Source of the DNA: Rhabditoides inermis
Taxonomy: Eukaryota; Nematoda; Chromadorea; Rhabditida; Rhabditidae
DNA length: 64,000 nt
Direction: 5' to 3'
Assembly (NCBI GenBank): GCA_963966185.1
Contig: CAWZYM010000419.1
Span: 1 to 64,000, forward strand
In this document: piece by piece, positions 24,991-37,369 of the stretch
Layout of the letters: each line of letters opens with the position of its first letter
Position numbering within the stretch: the first letter of the stretch is position 1
Notes under the pieces: model-generated
What the model was told of the DNA's origin: nothing
Database searches by the model: none
The model's input: only the letters and a program-made list of their open reading frames with translations
Position numbers and translations under genes: made by a program

Positions 24991-25290
24991 GACTAGCTAT
25001 CAGCGAATGCTTTCTGAGGCAAATGGAGAGCTTTTGTGACGAAAAAAGCGCTCGTGCTACACTGTGCTCGCGCTGCGCGCTTCGCCTGGGTGCGGCGAGA
25101 GATACGCGCGCGCGCGCGCGCGTGCTCACCGCCACGCGCGGCTCGCCTTGCGACGGCGCCCGAGATCCGTTCCGCCCCCCGTGCGCTGTTCGCACGCGCT
25201 ACGGTACGCTACCGTATGCCGTACGCGCTGCGCGTCCCCGCCATCGCACTCGTCGCCGCGCGCGCACTTTTGCCTCTCGTTGTTAGTGTT
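24991..25290. repeat. Module F variant with CG run
   Basis: Different from other F copies: a (CG)n run near 25106-25122 and GCTACGGTACGCTACCGTA, but no 26-bp hairpin. No gene supported. Confidence 0.65.
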
Positions 25291-25875
25291 TTTGCGGAAA
25301 ATTTGCGATTCTCGACGCTTTCTCTCTACTACTTTTGCGTTTTACGACGTTCAAATATAGGAAATGCGCTTCTCGGCGACTTTTCGGACTGCCACCATCT
25401 CCTGGTCATTCGAAATTGCGTGCAAGAGCGGTGGGGTGTGGTAGATAGCACGTTTGCATTGCAATTTGTTTTCACAAATTCGAATACGGTCTGAGTTGAG
25501 TTGTTTTGTTGTGTCTGTACTGCATCATCACCAGAGAACAGCACGTTCGTATCCAATGAGCAAATAAATACTTTAAAAAAACACGAAGGACGTGTTCCTA
25601 TCAATACAAAATGGATGTATGCTTGTATCCAATCGAATCAAGCATCCCGAGAAGCGGCAGTGAAAACTCTTGTTTTCGACTCATAGAACCAGTCGCAGCG
25701 CCGGGATTTATCAGTCACAGCGACAAATGTGCGCCGGGTTCACGGACAGCAATCAAATGCATATCCTACAATCTTGTTTGATTGTGCGTTTGACTATCGT
25801 TATGAAAGCGTGCAATACCAGTTCAATTTAAAAAAAAAAGTTTTTTTGAAACTTATCGGCAAAATGTATGCTTTC
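25290..25875. repeat. Module G copy
   Basis: Spacer as at 3990-4600; no gene seen. Confidence 0.7.
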
Positions 25876-26560
25876 AAAACGTTTTGTTGACTTCCAAACT
25901 ATGTTTAGAAGTTAACAAAAAATTTGCCCATGAGCGGAATCGAACCAACGATTGTGAGATTGTCAGCCGAACGCGCTACCAGCTGAGCTACGAGTGCGCT
26001 GAGATTGCGATCGGTTAATTCCGTAACGTCTCAAACCTTGCAGAATGCGCATTTCATCAATTCGTCTCTCCGCACCTATCCACAATTTATTTGATCATGC
26101 TGGCATGGGCGTTGTGGTATAGTGGATAATGCGGCTGCCTCATGATCGTGCCTCTCGAGTTCGAATCCGGCGCAGAGATTTTCACATGTTTTGCCAACGC
26201 ATACAATGTCATAGTTTTGCAATAACACTGGAAAATGCGACATCCTCTATTCCGACCGTATCCGATATTCAAACTACCGTACCCGGGTGTGTCGTACCGG
26301 ATATAGAAAAAAAGAAGCGACTGCTATTCGAACGTGCTTCACTGTTCTTTTTTTTTAAATTTATTTTGTGTCTGTTTTCTGACCGCGTGCAAAGTACCGT
26401 ATGCCTAATTAGAAGTACGAGCATGTGAAATTGCCAGTAAGCCTGTCTTTGATTGGCTTTCTCTCGCTCACCGTACCCGAAATTTGAACTGCAGTACCAT
26501 CAGAAAAACAGAAAGAACGATTTCAAACACTTTTTTCGTTGTATTTGAAACGTATTGGAA
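25876..26560. repeat. TL unit 8
   Basis: A 25932-26003 (minus), B 26109-26178 (plus). The A-B spacer is about 16 bp shorter than usual. Confidence 0.8.
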
Positions 26561-27006
26561 AACTTATGTTATCAATGTAATCCAAACAATGTTTCAAAGT
26601 CAACAAAACAGTCTGCCCCGGAGCGGAATCGATCCAACGATCGTGAGATTGTCAGCCGAACGCGCTACCAGCTGAGCTATGAGAGCGCTGAGATCGGGAG
26701 CGGTTAATTCCGTGACGTCTGAAACCTTGCAGAGTGGTCTCATGAGTGCGATGCGCATTTCGTCAATTCGTCTCTCCGCACCTATCCACTATCCATTTTA
26801 CCATGCTGGCATGGGCGTTGTGGTGTAGTGGATAGCGCGTCTACCTCATGATCGTGCCTCCCGAGTTCGAATCCGGCGCAGTGATTTCACATGTTTTACT
26901 AATACACGTGATGCCATTTTTTTTTCTATCACAATGGAACATGCGAGACATCCTCTATACCGACGATATTCAAACTACCGTACCCGGGTTTGTCGTGCCG
27001 GACATA
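26561..27006. repeat. TL unit 9
   Basis: A 26621-26692 (minus), B 26815-26884 (plus). Confidence 0.8.
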
Positions 27007-27552
27007 GAAAAAAACATCGACGTGAAGAAATGAAAAACAAAAGCAACCGCGCTCCCATAGTGTTTCGTCGTACACACCACGGTGTCGCACGGTGATGCAC
27101 GGATGACGTGCAGTAAGTCAGCTGTGCCTGCGTGGTTTTTGTTTGTTGGTTCATTTTGTTTTGTTTTCACAATATGATTCGTGTAGTAAAGTGTTTGATA
27201 TCATTTGTCATTACTATCTTCACGTGCTATATGTGTTTGTTTCGCTTGCCGCACTCGTTTCGTAATGTTTTCGTTCATGTTGTATTTTCTATTATCTTTG
27301 AATTTCCTTGTTGTTGTTTTGTAATTTATGCTCGTTTATTAGTCCGCAACGTGTTCTACATTTATGATATTATTTGTTGCAGGGCGCAGCGCCACCAGCC
27401 ACCTCACAGCCCGTTCCAGGTGGGTATTGATCACCATTTTTCATGTATTGTTAAAATATGTTTCACCTTTTTTAGGGGTTTGTATATGAAAGTGTATTTC
27501 TTTCAGGTGTTAGATGCCAAGACCGGCCTGGTCAAGAACTACGGAGTGTGAT
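27007..27552 (+). repeat. Module C copy 3
   Basis: Donor 27113, acceptor 27382, exon 27383-27419, second acceptor ends 27506. Confidence 0.55.
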
Positions 27553-27674
27553 ACAACGAGGAGGAGCGAGCCGAGTCGGAGGAGGAGCGAGCCGATCCGG
27601 AGTAGGAGCGAGCCGAGCGGCAGGAGCGAGCCGGGAGGAGCAGTGCTGAGCTGCGAGGTGGGGAGGACTCTCTC

Positions 27675-27737
<63 letters not shown>

Positions 27738-28762
27738 TTTACTCGATCGATATCGGGGGTGGGAGTGTTTGGGAGATGGTTTTCGTTGGCGAGGGCCGTC
27801 CCCAATCACTCTTTCCTCTAAATCGTTCGATTAGCACGCATCCTACCTCTCTTCCCGTTCTCTCCCTCTCTCTTTCTCTCTCTCTCTCTCCATCTTTCCC
27901 TGTTTATGTCTATTATTTCAGCAGTGATTATTAATCGATTGAGTATGTATTCGTTGTTGTATTGTTCATTGTCAATGAACCCACGCTGGCATGGGCGTTG
28001 TGGTGTAGTGGATTGTGCGTCTGCCTCATGATCGTGCCTCCCGAGTTCGAATCCGGCGCAGTGATTTTCACATGTTTTGCCAACACATGCAATGTCATAG
28101 TTTTGCTATCACAATGGAACATGCGACATCCGCTATACCGACCGTATCCGATATTCAAACTACCGTACCCGGGTTTGTCGTACCGGTTATCGAAAAAAAT
28201 CATAAGCGAGTGACATTCGAAAGTGTTTCAATGTTGTTTTTTTCCAATTTACTTTGTGTCTGTTTTTATGACAGCGTTCAAAGTACCGTATGCCTAATTC
28301 GGACCGAACTGCAGTGCGAAAATTAGGAATACTGTATATACAGTATCCTACGGTAAATGCAATACCTTAACACTCGCGCACGCACAGCTAACAAATGGAC
28401 GTGTGCACGTCATCACTATTCAATCGATAATCGATCGATGTACACAGATCAAGAGAGAGAGAGAGAGAAAGAGAGAGAAAGAGAGAGGAAGAGAGAGAGA
28501 GAGAGAGAGAGAAAAAAAAGACTTCTGCACTCCTCTCCTCCTCCTCCTTCCTCCCCCTCCTACTACTCTCCTTCCACATTTTCCACAAAAACAGTTGGTT
28601 TTACGACGGCGTTCAAAGTACCGTATACCTAATACGGACCAAGCTGCAGTACGGAAATTAGGTGTACTGTTCACACATTACCCGTCAGTGAGCGCAGCAC
28701 GCGCGAGTGTCGCAGCACGCGCAAACAACTTGATGTGCACTCCTCACACTTCTCCTCTCTCT

Positions 28763-28809
<47 letters not shown>

Positions 28810-28915
28810 ACAGTATCATAATCCAAAAACAGTTGAGTAGGAGAAAGAAAAAGAAGGAGAGAGAGAGAAAGAGAGAGATGGATGGAAAGAGAGGGAGAGG
28901 GAGAGGAACGGAGTG

Positions 28916-28955
<40 letters not shown>

Positions 28956-29373
28956 CAACAACTTTTTCAACAAAAACAACAACAACAACCGAACAACAAC
29001 AACAACAACAACAACAAACAACAACAACTCAAGTTTCAACTCAACAATCCCAAAAACCAACTATGAATCAGTCCACTGCCAATACCACTACTGCCACATC
29101 TCAAACAACCTCGAAACAACATGGTACAAATGGATTTATTGACATTGAGAAATACAACAACGAATACATATTCAATCGATTAATAATCACTGCTGAAATA
29201 ATAGACATAAAGAGGGAAAGATGGAGAGAGAGAGAGAGAGAGAGGGGGAGAGAACGGGAAGAGAGGTAGGATGCGTGAAAATCGAAAGATTCAGAGGAAA
29301 GAGTGAGTGGGGACGGCCCTCGCCAACGAGAACCACCTCCCACTCAATCCCACCCCCGATATCGATCGAGTAA

Positions 29374-29433
<60 letters not shown>

Positions 29434-29470
29434 CCCCACCTCGCAGCTCAGCACTGCTCCTCCCAGCTCG
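27545..29470. repeat. Composite flanked by inverted arms of about 330 bp
   Basis: The left arm (about 27640-27985) reappears reversed at about 29130-29460. Shared landmarks are GTGCTGAGCTGCGAGGTGGG, the GATATCGGGGGTGGGA core and GCAGTGATTATTAATCGATT. Between the arms lie a type B copy (27995-28064), half a GA module, a CT tract (28757-28806), GA tracts and a CAA-rich tract (28970-29035). This looks like a snap-back element or a TIR-bearing non-autonomous element, but no TSD was identified. Confidence 0.65.
29063..29269 (+). CDS. Possible small reading frame in CAA-rich segment (weak)
   Basis: ATG at 29063 follows a CAA-rich, 5'-leader-like stretch. The frame is S/T/N/Q-rich for 25 codons, then runs through FIDIEKYNNEYIFNRLIITA and into GA-encoded RE repeats. 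The second half is the inverted arm sequence. The duplicate at 39863 keeps the same start, but the GA-tract length changes its 3' frame. No family recognised; it may be chance. Confidence 0.15.
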   Translation: MNQSTANTTTATSQTTSKQHGTNGFIDIEKYNNEYIFNRLIITAEIIDIKRERWRERERERGREREER

Positions 29471-29850
29471 CTCCTCCCGCCTCACGCTCGGCTCGCTCGG
29501 CTCCTCCTCCCGCCCGCTCCCGCTCCTCCAGCTGCTCCCGCTCCCGCTCCTCCAGCTGCTCCCGCTCCCGCTCCCGCTCCTCCCGCCGCTCCCCCCGCTC
29601 GGCTCGCTCGGCTCCTCCTCCCGCCCGCTCCCGCTCCTCCAGCTGCTCCCGCTCCCGCTCCTCCAGCTGCTCCCGCTCCCGCTCCCGCTCCCGCTCCCGC
29701 TCCTCCCGCCGCTCCTCCCGCCGCTCCTCCCGCTCGGCTCGCTCGGCTCCTCCTCCCGCCCGCTCCCGCTCCTCCAGCTGCTCCCGCTCCCGCTCCGCTC
29801 CGGCGCTCGCTCCGCTCCTCCCGCTCCCGCTCGCTCCGGCGGCGGCGGCT
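29455..29850. repeat. CT/GC-rich minisatellite
   Basis: Tandem CCCGCTCCTCCAGCTGCTCC and related units, with GGCTCGCTCGGCTCCTCCTC interruptions at about 29490, 29600 and 29735. Open in several frames; not called coding. Confidence 0.8.
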
Positions 29851-30080
29851 CAACCAAGGCAACCGCCTAGGATGACCGCCGCCGTGTCGACTGACCACCA
29901 CCCCGTCGTCATTCCTTACGTCCACCCCTTGGCCACGCCCACTTCATTATGCCGGCATGGAAATGAGGTATTCCCGCCACCGCGCAGTGGCACAGGCTAA
30001 GATATACTAATTTATGGTAAATAAGGGCTGCGGAGAAAATTGCCTTCCCACTCTCTAGTAATCTAAGACTAGCATTAACG
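29851..30080. repeat. Module E copy
   Basis: Ends at GACTAGC, 30067. Confidence 0.7.
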
Positions 30081-30955
30081 AACTTAATAGGCAAATGGAG
30101 CATGCTTCTGAGGGGGCGGCGCTCGTACTACCGTATGCTCGCGCTGCGCGCTTCGCTCGGGGAGCGGAGGGAGGGAGGGGTGCGTGCTCGCCGCTGCGCG
30201 GCTCGCTCAGCGTACTGTAGCTACAGTATGCCTGTAGATACAGTATCGCAATTGGCGTCGCGCGCGCACTTTCGCCTCTCGTAGTTGGGTTTTTTGCGGA
30301 AAAATTGCGATTCTCGACGCTTTCTTTCGGCAACTTTTGCGTTTTACGACGTTCAAATGAAGGAAATACGCTTCTCGGCAACGCTTCGGACCGCCACCAT
30401 CTCCTGGTCATTCGAAATTGCGTGCAAGAGCGGTGGGGTGTGGCAGATAGCACGTTTGCATTGCAATTTGTTTTCACAAATTCGAATACCGTCTGAGTAG
30501 AGTTATTTTGTTGTGTCTGCACTGCATCATCACCAGAGAACAGCACGTTCGCATCCAATGACATCAGCTGCAGCAAATAAATACTTAAAAAAAACACGAA
30601 GGACGTGTTCCTATCAATACAAAATGGATGTATGCTTGCATCCAATCCAATCAAGCAAGCTTCTCGAAAAGCGGCAGCGGAAACTCTTGTTTTCGACTCG
30701 TAGAACCTGTCGCAGCGCCGGGATTCATCAGTCATAGCGACAAATGTGCGCCGGGTTCACGGACAGCAATCAAATTTATATCCTTCAACCTTGTTGGATA
30801 GTTTGACTCTCGTTCCGAAAGCGTGCAATACCAGTTCAATAAAGAAAACTACGGTCTGAGTTCTGTTTAAACTTATCGGCAAAATGTATGCTTTCAAAAC
30901 GTTTTGCTGACTTCCAAGTATGTTTAGAAGTCAACAAAAAAAAGAAAAAAAGAGA
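30081..30955. repeat. Modules F and G
   Basis: F (to about 30275) has a degenerate hairpin near 30208-30250; G follows. A minus-strand frame of 226 codons crosses both but is broken in paralogous copies. Confidence 0.7.
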
Positions 30956-31485
30956 AAAATTTGAACTGCAGTACCATCAGAACAACAGAAAGAACGATTT
31001 AAAACACTTATGTTGTTGTGTTTGAAACGTATTGGCAAAACTTATGTTTTCAATGTAATCCAAACAATGTTTCAAAATCAACAAAACAATCTGCCCCGGA
31101 GCGGAATCGAACCAACGATCGTGAGATTGTCAGCCGAACGCGCTACCAGCTGAGCTATGAGAGCGCTGAGATCGGGAGCGGTTAATTCCGTGACGTCTCA
31201 AACCTTGCAGAGTGGTCTCATGAGTGCAATGCGCATCCACGCGATCATCTCTCCGCACCTATCCACTATCCATTTTACCATGCTGGCATGGGCGTTGTGG
31301 TGTAGTGGATAGCGCGTCTGCCTCATGATCGTGCCTCCCGAGTTCGAATCCGGCGCAGTGATTATCACATGTTTTACTAATACACGTGATGCCATTTTTT
31401 TCTATCACAATGGAACATGCGAGACATCCTCTATACCGACCGATATTCAAACTACCGTACCCGGGTTTGTCGTGCCGGATATAGA
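30956..31485. repeat. TL unit 10
   Basis: A 31099-31170 (minus), B 31292-31361 (plus). Single unit in this block. Confidence 0.8.
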
Positions 31486-32030
31486 AAAAACATCGACATG
31501 AAGAAATGAAAAACAAAAGCAACCGCGCTCCCATAGTGTTTCGTCGTACACACCACGGTGTCGCACGGTGATGCACGGATGACGTGCAGTAAGTCAGCTG
31601 TGCCTGCGTGGTTTATGTTTGTTGGTTCATTTTGTTTTGTTTTCACAATATGATTCGTGTAGTAAAGTGTTTGATACCATTTGTCATTACTATCTTTACG
31701 TGCTATATGTGTTTGTTTCGCTTGCCGCACTCGTTTCGTATTGTTTTCGTTCATGTTGTATTTTCTATTATCTTTGAATTTCCTTGTTGTTGTTTTGTAA
31801 TGTATGCTCGTTTATTAGTCCGCAACGTGTTCTACATTTATGATATTATTTGTTGCAGGGCGCAGCGCCACCAGCCACCTCACAGCCCGTTCCAGGTGGG
31901 TATTGATCACCACTTTTCATGTATTGTTAAAATATGTTTCACCTTTTTTAGGGGTTTGTATATGAAAGTGTATTTCTTTCAGGTGTTAGATGCCAAGACC
32001 GGCCTGGTCAAGAACTACGGAGTGTGATAC
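31486..32030 (+). repeat. Module C copy 4
   Basis: Donor 31589, acceptor 31858, exon 31859-31895, second acceptor ends 31982. Confidence 0.55.
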
Positions 32031-32146
32031 AACGAGGAGGAGCGAGCCGAGTCGGAGGAGGAGCGAGCCGATCCGGAGTAGGAGCGAGCCGAGCGGCAGG
32101 AGCGAGCCGGGAGGAGCAGTGCTGAGCTGCGAGGTGGGGAGGACTC

Positions 32147-32200
<54 letters not shown>

Positions 32201-32342
32201 ACTCGATCGATATCGGGGGTGGGAGTGTTTGGGAGATGGTTTTCGTTGGCGAGGGCCGTCCCCAATCACTCTTTCCTCTAAATCGTTCGATTAGCACGCA
32301 TCTTACCTCTCTTCCCGTTCTCTCCCTCTCTCTCTCTCTCAC

Positions 32343-32384
<42 letters not shown>

Positions 32385-32470
32385 TTTCCCTCTTTATGTC
32401 TATTATTTCAGCAGTGATTATTAATCGATTGAGTATGTATTCGTTGTTGTATTGTTCAATGTCAATAAAC
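32025..32470. repeat. Arm module copy 4
   Basis: CT tracts about 32145-32192 and 32323-32381 around the core. Confidence 0.75.
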
Positions 32471-32740
32471 CCACGCTGGCATGGGCGTTGTGGTGTAGTG
32501 GATTGTGCGTCTGCCTCATGATCGTGCCTCCCGAGTTCGAATCCGGCGCAGTGATTTTCACATCTTTTGCCAACACATGCAATGTCATAGTTTTGCTATC
32601 ACAATGGAACATGCGACATCCGCTATACCGACCGTATCCGATATTCAAACTACCGTACCCGGGTTTGTCGTACCGGATATAGAAAAACAGAGACGACTGC
32701 CATTCGAACGTGCTTCACTGTTCTATTTTTTTCAAACTTA
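32465..32740 (+). repeat. Lone type B tRNA-like copy
   Basis: B at 32485-32554; GGATTGTGCG in place of GGATAGCGCG. Confidence 0.75.
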
Positions 32741-32935
32741 TTTTGTGTCTGCTTTCTGACCGCATGCAAAGTACCGTATGCCTAATTTGGACAAAGCTGC
32801 AGTGCGAAAATTAGGAGTACTGTACATACAGTACCTTACAGTAAGTGCAGTACCTTAACACTCGCGCACGCACAGCTAACAACTGGACGTGTGCACGTCA
32901 CTAATCCATCGATAATCGATCGATGTCCCCCCAAC

Positions 32936-32971
<36 letters not shown>

Positions 32972-33216
32972 CTCCTGCACTTCTCTCCTCCTCCTTCCTC
33001 CCCCTCCTACCCCACTCCCTCCAAATTTTCCGCCAAAACATTTGGTATTGGTTTTACGACGGCGTTCAAAGTACCGTATACCTAATACGGACCAAGCTGC
33101 AGTACGAAAATTAGGAGTACAGTCAATACAGTATCCTTCAGTGAGCGCAGTACACTCGCGCGTGCTGCTAACAACTGGATGTGCGATAGATATTCAATCG
33201 ATAATCGATCGATGTT

Positions 33217-33251
<35 letters not shown>

Positions 33252-33504
33252 CTCTTACACTCCTCTTCTTCTTTTCTCTCTCTCTCTCTCTCTTTCTCTG
33301 TCTCTCTCTCTCCATCTCTCTATCATCCCTCCAACTTGGTTTTACGACGGCGTTCAAAGTACCGTATACCTAATACGGACCAAGCTGCAGTACGGAAATT
33401 AGGAATACTGTCCATACAGTATTCCTAAGTGAGCGCAGTACACTCGCGCGTGCAGCTAACAACTGGATGTGCGATAGATATTCAATCGATAATCGATCGA
33501 TGTT

Positions 33505-33559
<55 letters not shown>

Positions 33560-33775
33560 CTCTTACACTCCTCTTCTTCTTTTCTCTCTCTCTCTCTCTC
33601 TTTCTCTGTCTCTCTCTCTCCATCTCTCTATCATCCCTCCAACTTTTCCATTACTATTTTTCCACAAACCAACTCAAACAATCCACTTCAAACTTCACTT
33701 CACTTCAAACAACTTTAAACACTTCAAACAACAAACAACAAACAACAAACAAACAAACACTTCAAACTTCAAACT
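32740..33775. repeat. GA module, partly duplicated in tandem
   Basis: The segment from GGTTTTACGACGGCGTTCAA to the CA/GA/CT tracts occurs twice (about 33050-33335 and 33337-33650). The second copy has the perfect 13-bp hairpin (33401-33430); the first has a decayed one. Confidence 0.8.
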
Positions 33776-33777
33776 AT

Positions 33778-34063
33778 TTAACTGAACCCAAAACAACCAG
33801 GTACGAACAATTTATCCTCACAGAACACAATCGATTTTGTTTTAATCTTGAAGTCGATGTAGCAGTCTTGACCATCTTGAGACGGACCCGTGAGCCTGAT
33901 CACGTAGTAGATTCCAGTCCATTGGAGACGGCGCACATGAATGATTTGATTATTGAGGTTAAGAAAGAGAGATTATGGAATCAGACAGAGATAAAACGCA
34001 CCTCAGAACGCCGTCATATGAGCCAGCCGGGCACTGAAAACGGATACTGGAACGCGTTATAGG
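33778..34063 (-). CDS. Spliced 3' gene fragment in module D (best-preserved copy)
   Basis: Two exons, minus strand. The first (34063-34002, 62 nt) follows acceptor CATTTCAG and ends at donor GTGCGT. It joins in frame to a second exon (33895-33778) whose acceptor is GATCAG and which ends with TAA. The spliced frame reads ITRSSIRFQCPAGSYDGVLR, then LTGPSQDGQDCYIDFKIK, then about 20 residues to FGFS. Upstream, a GTACGT donor would give a 48-nt intron preceded by a frame ending SLIDYRL, also in phase. No start codon is visible, so this is a partial gene. Six other copies keep the 62-nt exon, but the second-exon acceptor or frame is lost. Cys-containing; family not recognised. Confidence 0.4.
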
Positions 34064-34480
34064 CTGAAATGAATAGAAGTGAACTACGGAATTTAGGATC
34101 ACGGTACGTACTAATCGATAATCGATCAATGAAAAAGGAGGAAAGTGAGTGAATATGCAACGATGCAGGGGAAGGAGAGAAAGAGGACGACCCTCGCTAA
34201 ACGAGAGCCGTCTCCCAATCTCTCCCACCCCCGAAATCGTTCAAATCTACGGTCGGTACTAACTTACTATAATCTACAGTACTCCTAACCCACAACTCCT
34301 CCTTGCCGGTCCCCGAACATCCAGGCTGGGTCGATGGCGTCCTGACAGAGCGGCAGATGCTAGAGCTGATCGCCTGGAACAGTGACGTCATTATCAATCG
34401 ATTTTCTGTTGATTATCAATCGATAATCAACAGAATAGAGAGAGAGGGGAGAGAGAGAGAAGGAGAGAGAGAGAGAGACC
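33835..34480. repeat. Module D copy 5
   Basis: Most diverged and least decayed D copy. A perfect 11-bp hairpin around CAATCG lies at 34406-34433; GA tract about 34436-34478. Confidence 0.75.
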
Positions 34481-34960
34481 CTCACCTCGCTCTCAGCACG
34501 GCGGCTCCTCCACGGCGGGCGGCGTCATGGGGAGCGGCTCCGGCAGCGGCCTCGGCAGGGGCACCGGCTGCTCCACGGCGGGAGGCGGCAGGAGGAGCGG
34601 CTCCCGGACGGCGGCCTCGACCTCGGAAGGGGCACCGTCTCCTCCACGGCGGGCGGCGTCATGGGGAGCGGCTCCCGGACGGCGGCGGCAGGGTCGGCGG
34701 GTCCAGGGTCGGCGGGTCCAGGGTCGGCAGGCTCCCGGACGGCAGCCTCGGCCTCGGCAGGGGCACGGTCTCCTCCACGGCAGGCGGCTGCAGGAGCAGC
34801 GGCTCCCGAACGGCAGCCTCGGCCTCGGCAGGGGCACTGTCTCCTCCACGGCAGGCGGCTGCAGGAGCAGCGGCTCCCGGACGGCGGCGGCAGGGTCGGC
34901 GGGTCCGGGGCTGGAGCAGCTTCAGGCCGGCCCGGCGTCGGCACGGCACCTGAAAGGGTC
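34480..34960. repeat. GC-rich minisatellite, variant
   Basis: Units of CTCCACGGCGGGCGGC and GGCTCCCGGACGGCGGC, distinct from the 78-bp family but ending in the same GGTCCGGGGC words. Confidence 0.75.
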
Positions 34961-35195
34961 GGCAGGTAGGGGAAGGGAGGAAGGTACCTGTCAGCCGCCC
35001 AGCACGGCCGCCGCCGCATCAACTGACCTCCCTCTCGCCGTCATTTCTTACCTCACCTTTCGCCACGCCCACTTCATTATGCCAGCATGGAAATGAGGCG
35101 CGGCCGCCGGCCGCGCAGACTGTGCAAGCTAATTATCCTAATTTATTCCTTGCGGAGAAAATCGCCTTCCCACTCTCAAGAAATCTAAGACTAGC
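34960..35195. repeat. Module E copy
   Basis: Ends at GACTAGC, 35189. Confidence 0.7.
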
Positions 35196-35800
35196 ATTAA
35201 CGCGAACAACGAAGGAAAAAGCGAATGCTTCTGAGGGCGCGGCGCTTGTACTACGGTATGCTCGCGCTGCGCGCTTCGCTCGGGAGCGGCGGGAGAGACC
35301 CGTGCTCGCCGCTGCGCGGCTCGCTCAGCGTACTGTAGCTACAGTATGCCTGTAGCTACAGTACGCTGAGCGAGCTGCGCGGCACGCCTCCCTCCCGCCG
35401 CTCCGCTCCTCCCTGGCCGTCGCTCCGCTCCGGCGCTCCGCTCCGGCGCTCCGCTGGGTGCTCCGTGGTCGTCGCTCCGCTCCTCCCTCCCGCTCGGCTC
35501 GCTCCTCCCGCTCCTCCCGCTCCCGCTCCACTCCGGCGGCGGCGGCTCAACCCAGGCAACCACCCAGGATGGCCGCCGCCGTGTCGACTGACCTCCCTCT
35601 CGTCGTCATTTCTTACGTCGACCCTGGCCACGCCCATTTCGTCTGCATTCGCGTCTGGCGCATACGCCGACCGTCTGACCCCATTGTCTACACCCCGATG
35701 GCACGAGATAATTTATGCTGAGTTATGCAAACCTATTCCAATGAAAATTAATGAGATTCCTGCGGAAAAAATTGCCTTCCCACTCTCTAGTAATCTATGA
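35196..35800. repeat. Module F with perfect 26-bp hairpin, CGCTCC tract, module E
   Basis: Hairpin arms 35319-35344 and 35350-35375, loop TATGC, with imperfect outer arms. CGCTCC tract 35395-35535. E ends at GACTAGC, 35799. Confidence 0.75.
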
Positions 35801-36685
35801 CTAGCTATCAGCGAATGCTTTCTGAGGCAAATGGAGAGCTTTTGTGACGAAAAAAGCGCTCGTGCTACACTGTGCTCGCGCTGCGCGCTTCGCCTGGGTG
35901 CGGCGAGAGATACGCGCGCGCGCGCGCGCGTGCTCACCGCCACGCGCGGCTCGCCTTGCGACGGCGCCCGAGATCCGTTCCGCCCCCCGTGCGCTGTTCG
36001 CACGCGCTACGGTACGCTACCGTATGCCGTACGCGCTGCGCGTCCCCGCCATCGCACTCGTCGCCGCGCGCGCACTTTTGCCTCTCGTAGTTAGTGTTTT
36101 TGCGGAAAATTTGCGATTCTCGACGCTTTCTCTCTACTACTTTTGCGTTTTACGACGTTCAAATATAGGAAATGCGCTTCTCGGCGACTTTTCGGACTGC
36201 CACCATCTCCTGGTCATTCGAAATTGCGTGCAAGAGCGGTGGGGTGTGGTAGATAGCACGTTTGCATTGCAATTTGTTTTCACAAATTCGAATACGGTCT
36301 GAGTTGAGTTGTTTTGTTGTGTCTGTACTGCATCATCACCAGAGAACAGCACGTTCGTATCCAATGAGCAAATAAATACTTTAAAAAAACACGAAGGACG
36401 TGTTCCTATCAATACAAAATGGATGTATGCTTGTATCCAATCGAATCAAGCATCCCGAGAAGCGGCAGTGAAAACTCTTGTTTTCGACTCATAGAACCAG
36501 TCGCAGCGCCGGGATTTATCAGTCACAGCGACAAATGTGCGCCGGGTTCACGGACAGCAATCAAATGCATATCCTACAATCTTGTTTGATTGTGCGTTTG
36601 ACTATCGTTATGAAAGCGTGCAATACCAGTTCAATTTAAAAAAAAAAGTTTTTTTGAAACTTATCGGCAAAATGTATGCTTTCAA
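35799..36685. repeat. Module F variant and G
   Basis: Counterparts of 24991-25875. No gene. Confidence 0.7.
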
Positions 36686-37369
36686 AACGTTTTGTTGACT
36701 TCCAAACTATGTTTAGAAGTTAACAAAAAATTTGCCCATGAGCGGAATCGAACCAACGATTGTGAGATTGTCAGCCGAACGCGCTACCAGCTGAGCTACG
36801 AGTGCGCTGAGATTGCGATCGGTTAATTCCGTAACGTCTCAAACCTTGCAGAATGCGCATTTCATCAATTCGTCTCTCCGCACCTATCCACAATTTATTT
36901 GATCATGCTGGCATGGGCGTTGTGGTATAGTGGATAATGCGGCTGCCTCATGATCGTGCCTCTCGAGTTCGAATCCGGCGCAGAGATTTTCACATGTTTT
37001 GCCAACGCATACAATGTCATAGTTTTGCAATAACACTGGAAAATGCGACATCCTCTATTCCGACCGTATCCGATATTCAAACTACCGTACCCGGGTGTGT
37101 CGTACCGGATATAGAAAAAAAGAAGCGACTGCTATTCGAACGTGCTTCACTGTTCTTTTTTTTTAAATTTATTTTGTGTCTGTTTTCTGACCGCGTGCAA
37201 AGTACCGTATGCCTAATTCGAAGTACGAGCATGTGAAATTGCCAGTAAGCCTGTCTTTGATTGGCTTTCTCTCGCTCACCGTACCCGAAATTTGAACTGC
37301 AGTACCATCAGAAAAACAGAAAGAACGATTTAAAACACTTTTTTCGTTGTATTTGAAACGTATTGGAAA
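36686..37369. repeat. TL unit 11
   Basis: A 36740-36811 (minus), B 36917-36986 (plus). Confidence 0.8.

Larger units (their letters stand above)
24991..30080. repeat. 10.8-kb-period duplication, copy 1
   Basis: Duplicated at 35799-40874. Both copies begin at GACTAGCTATCAGCG and end at GACTAGCATTAACG. I saw scattered substitutions (for example GTTGTTAGTG/GTAGTTAGTG near 25280/36088) and length changes in GA/CT tracts; the offset drops from 10808 to 10794. Confidence 0.9.

Noticed and set aside
25106..25122. (CG)n run as a CpG island or promoter
   Set aside because: Only a short dinucleotide run inside a repeated GC-rich module with no gene start nearby.
30055..30735. 226-codon minus-strand reading frame across modules E-F-G
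   Set aside because: The paralogous copies at 3990-4600, 25290-25875 and 36096-36685 break it by stops and indels, and it crosses module borders. Likely chance.
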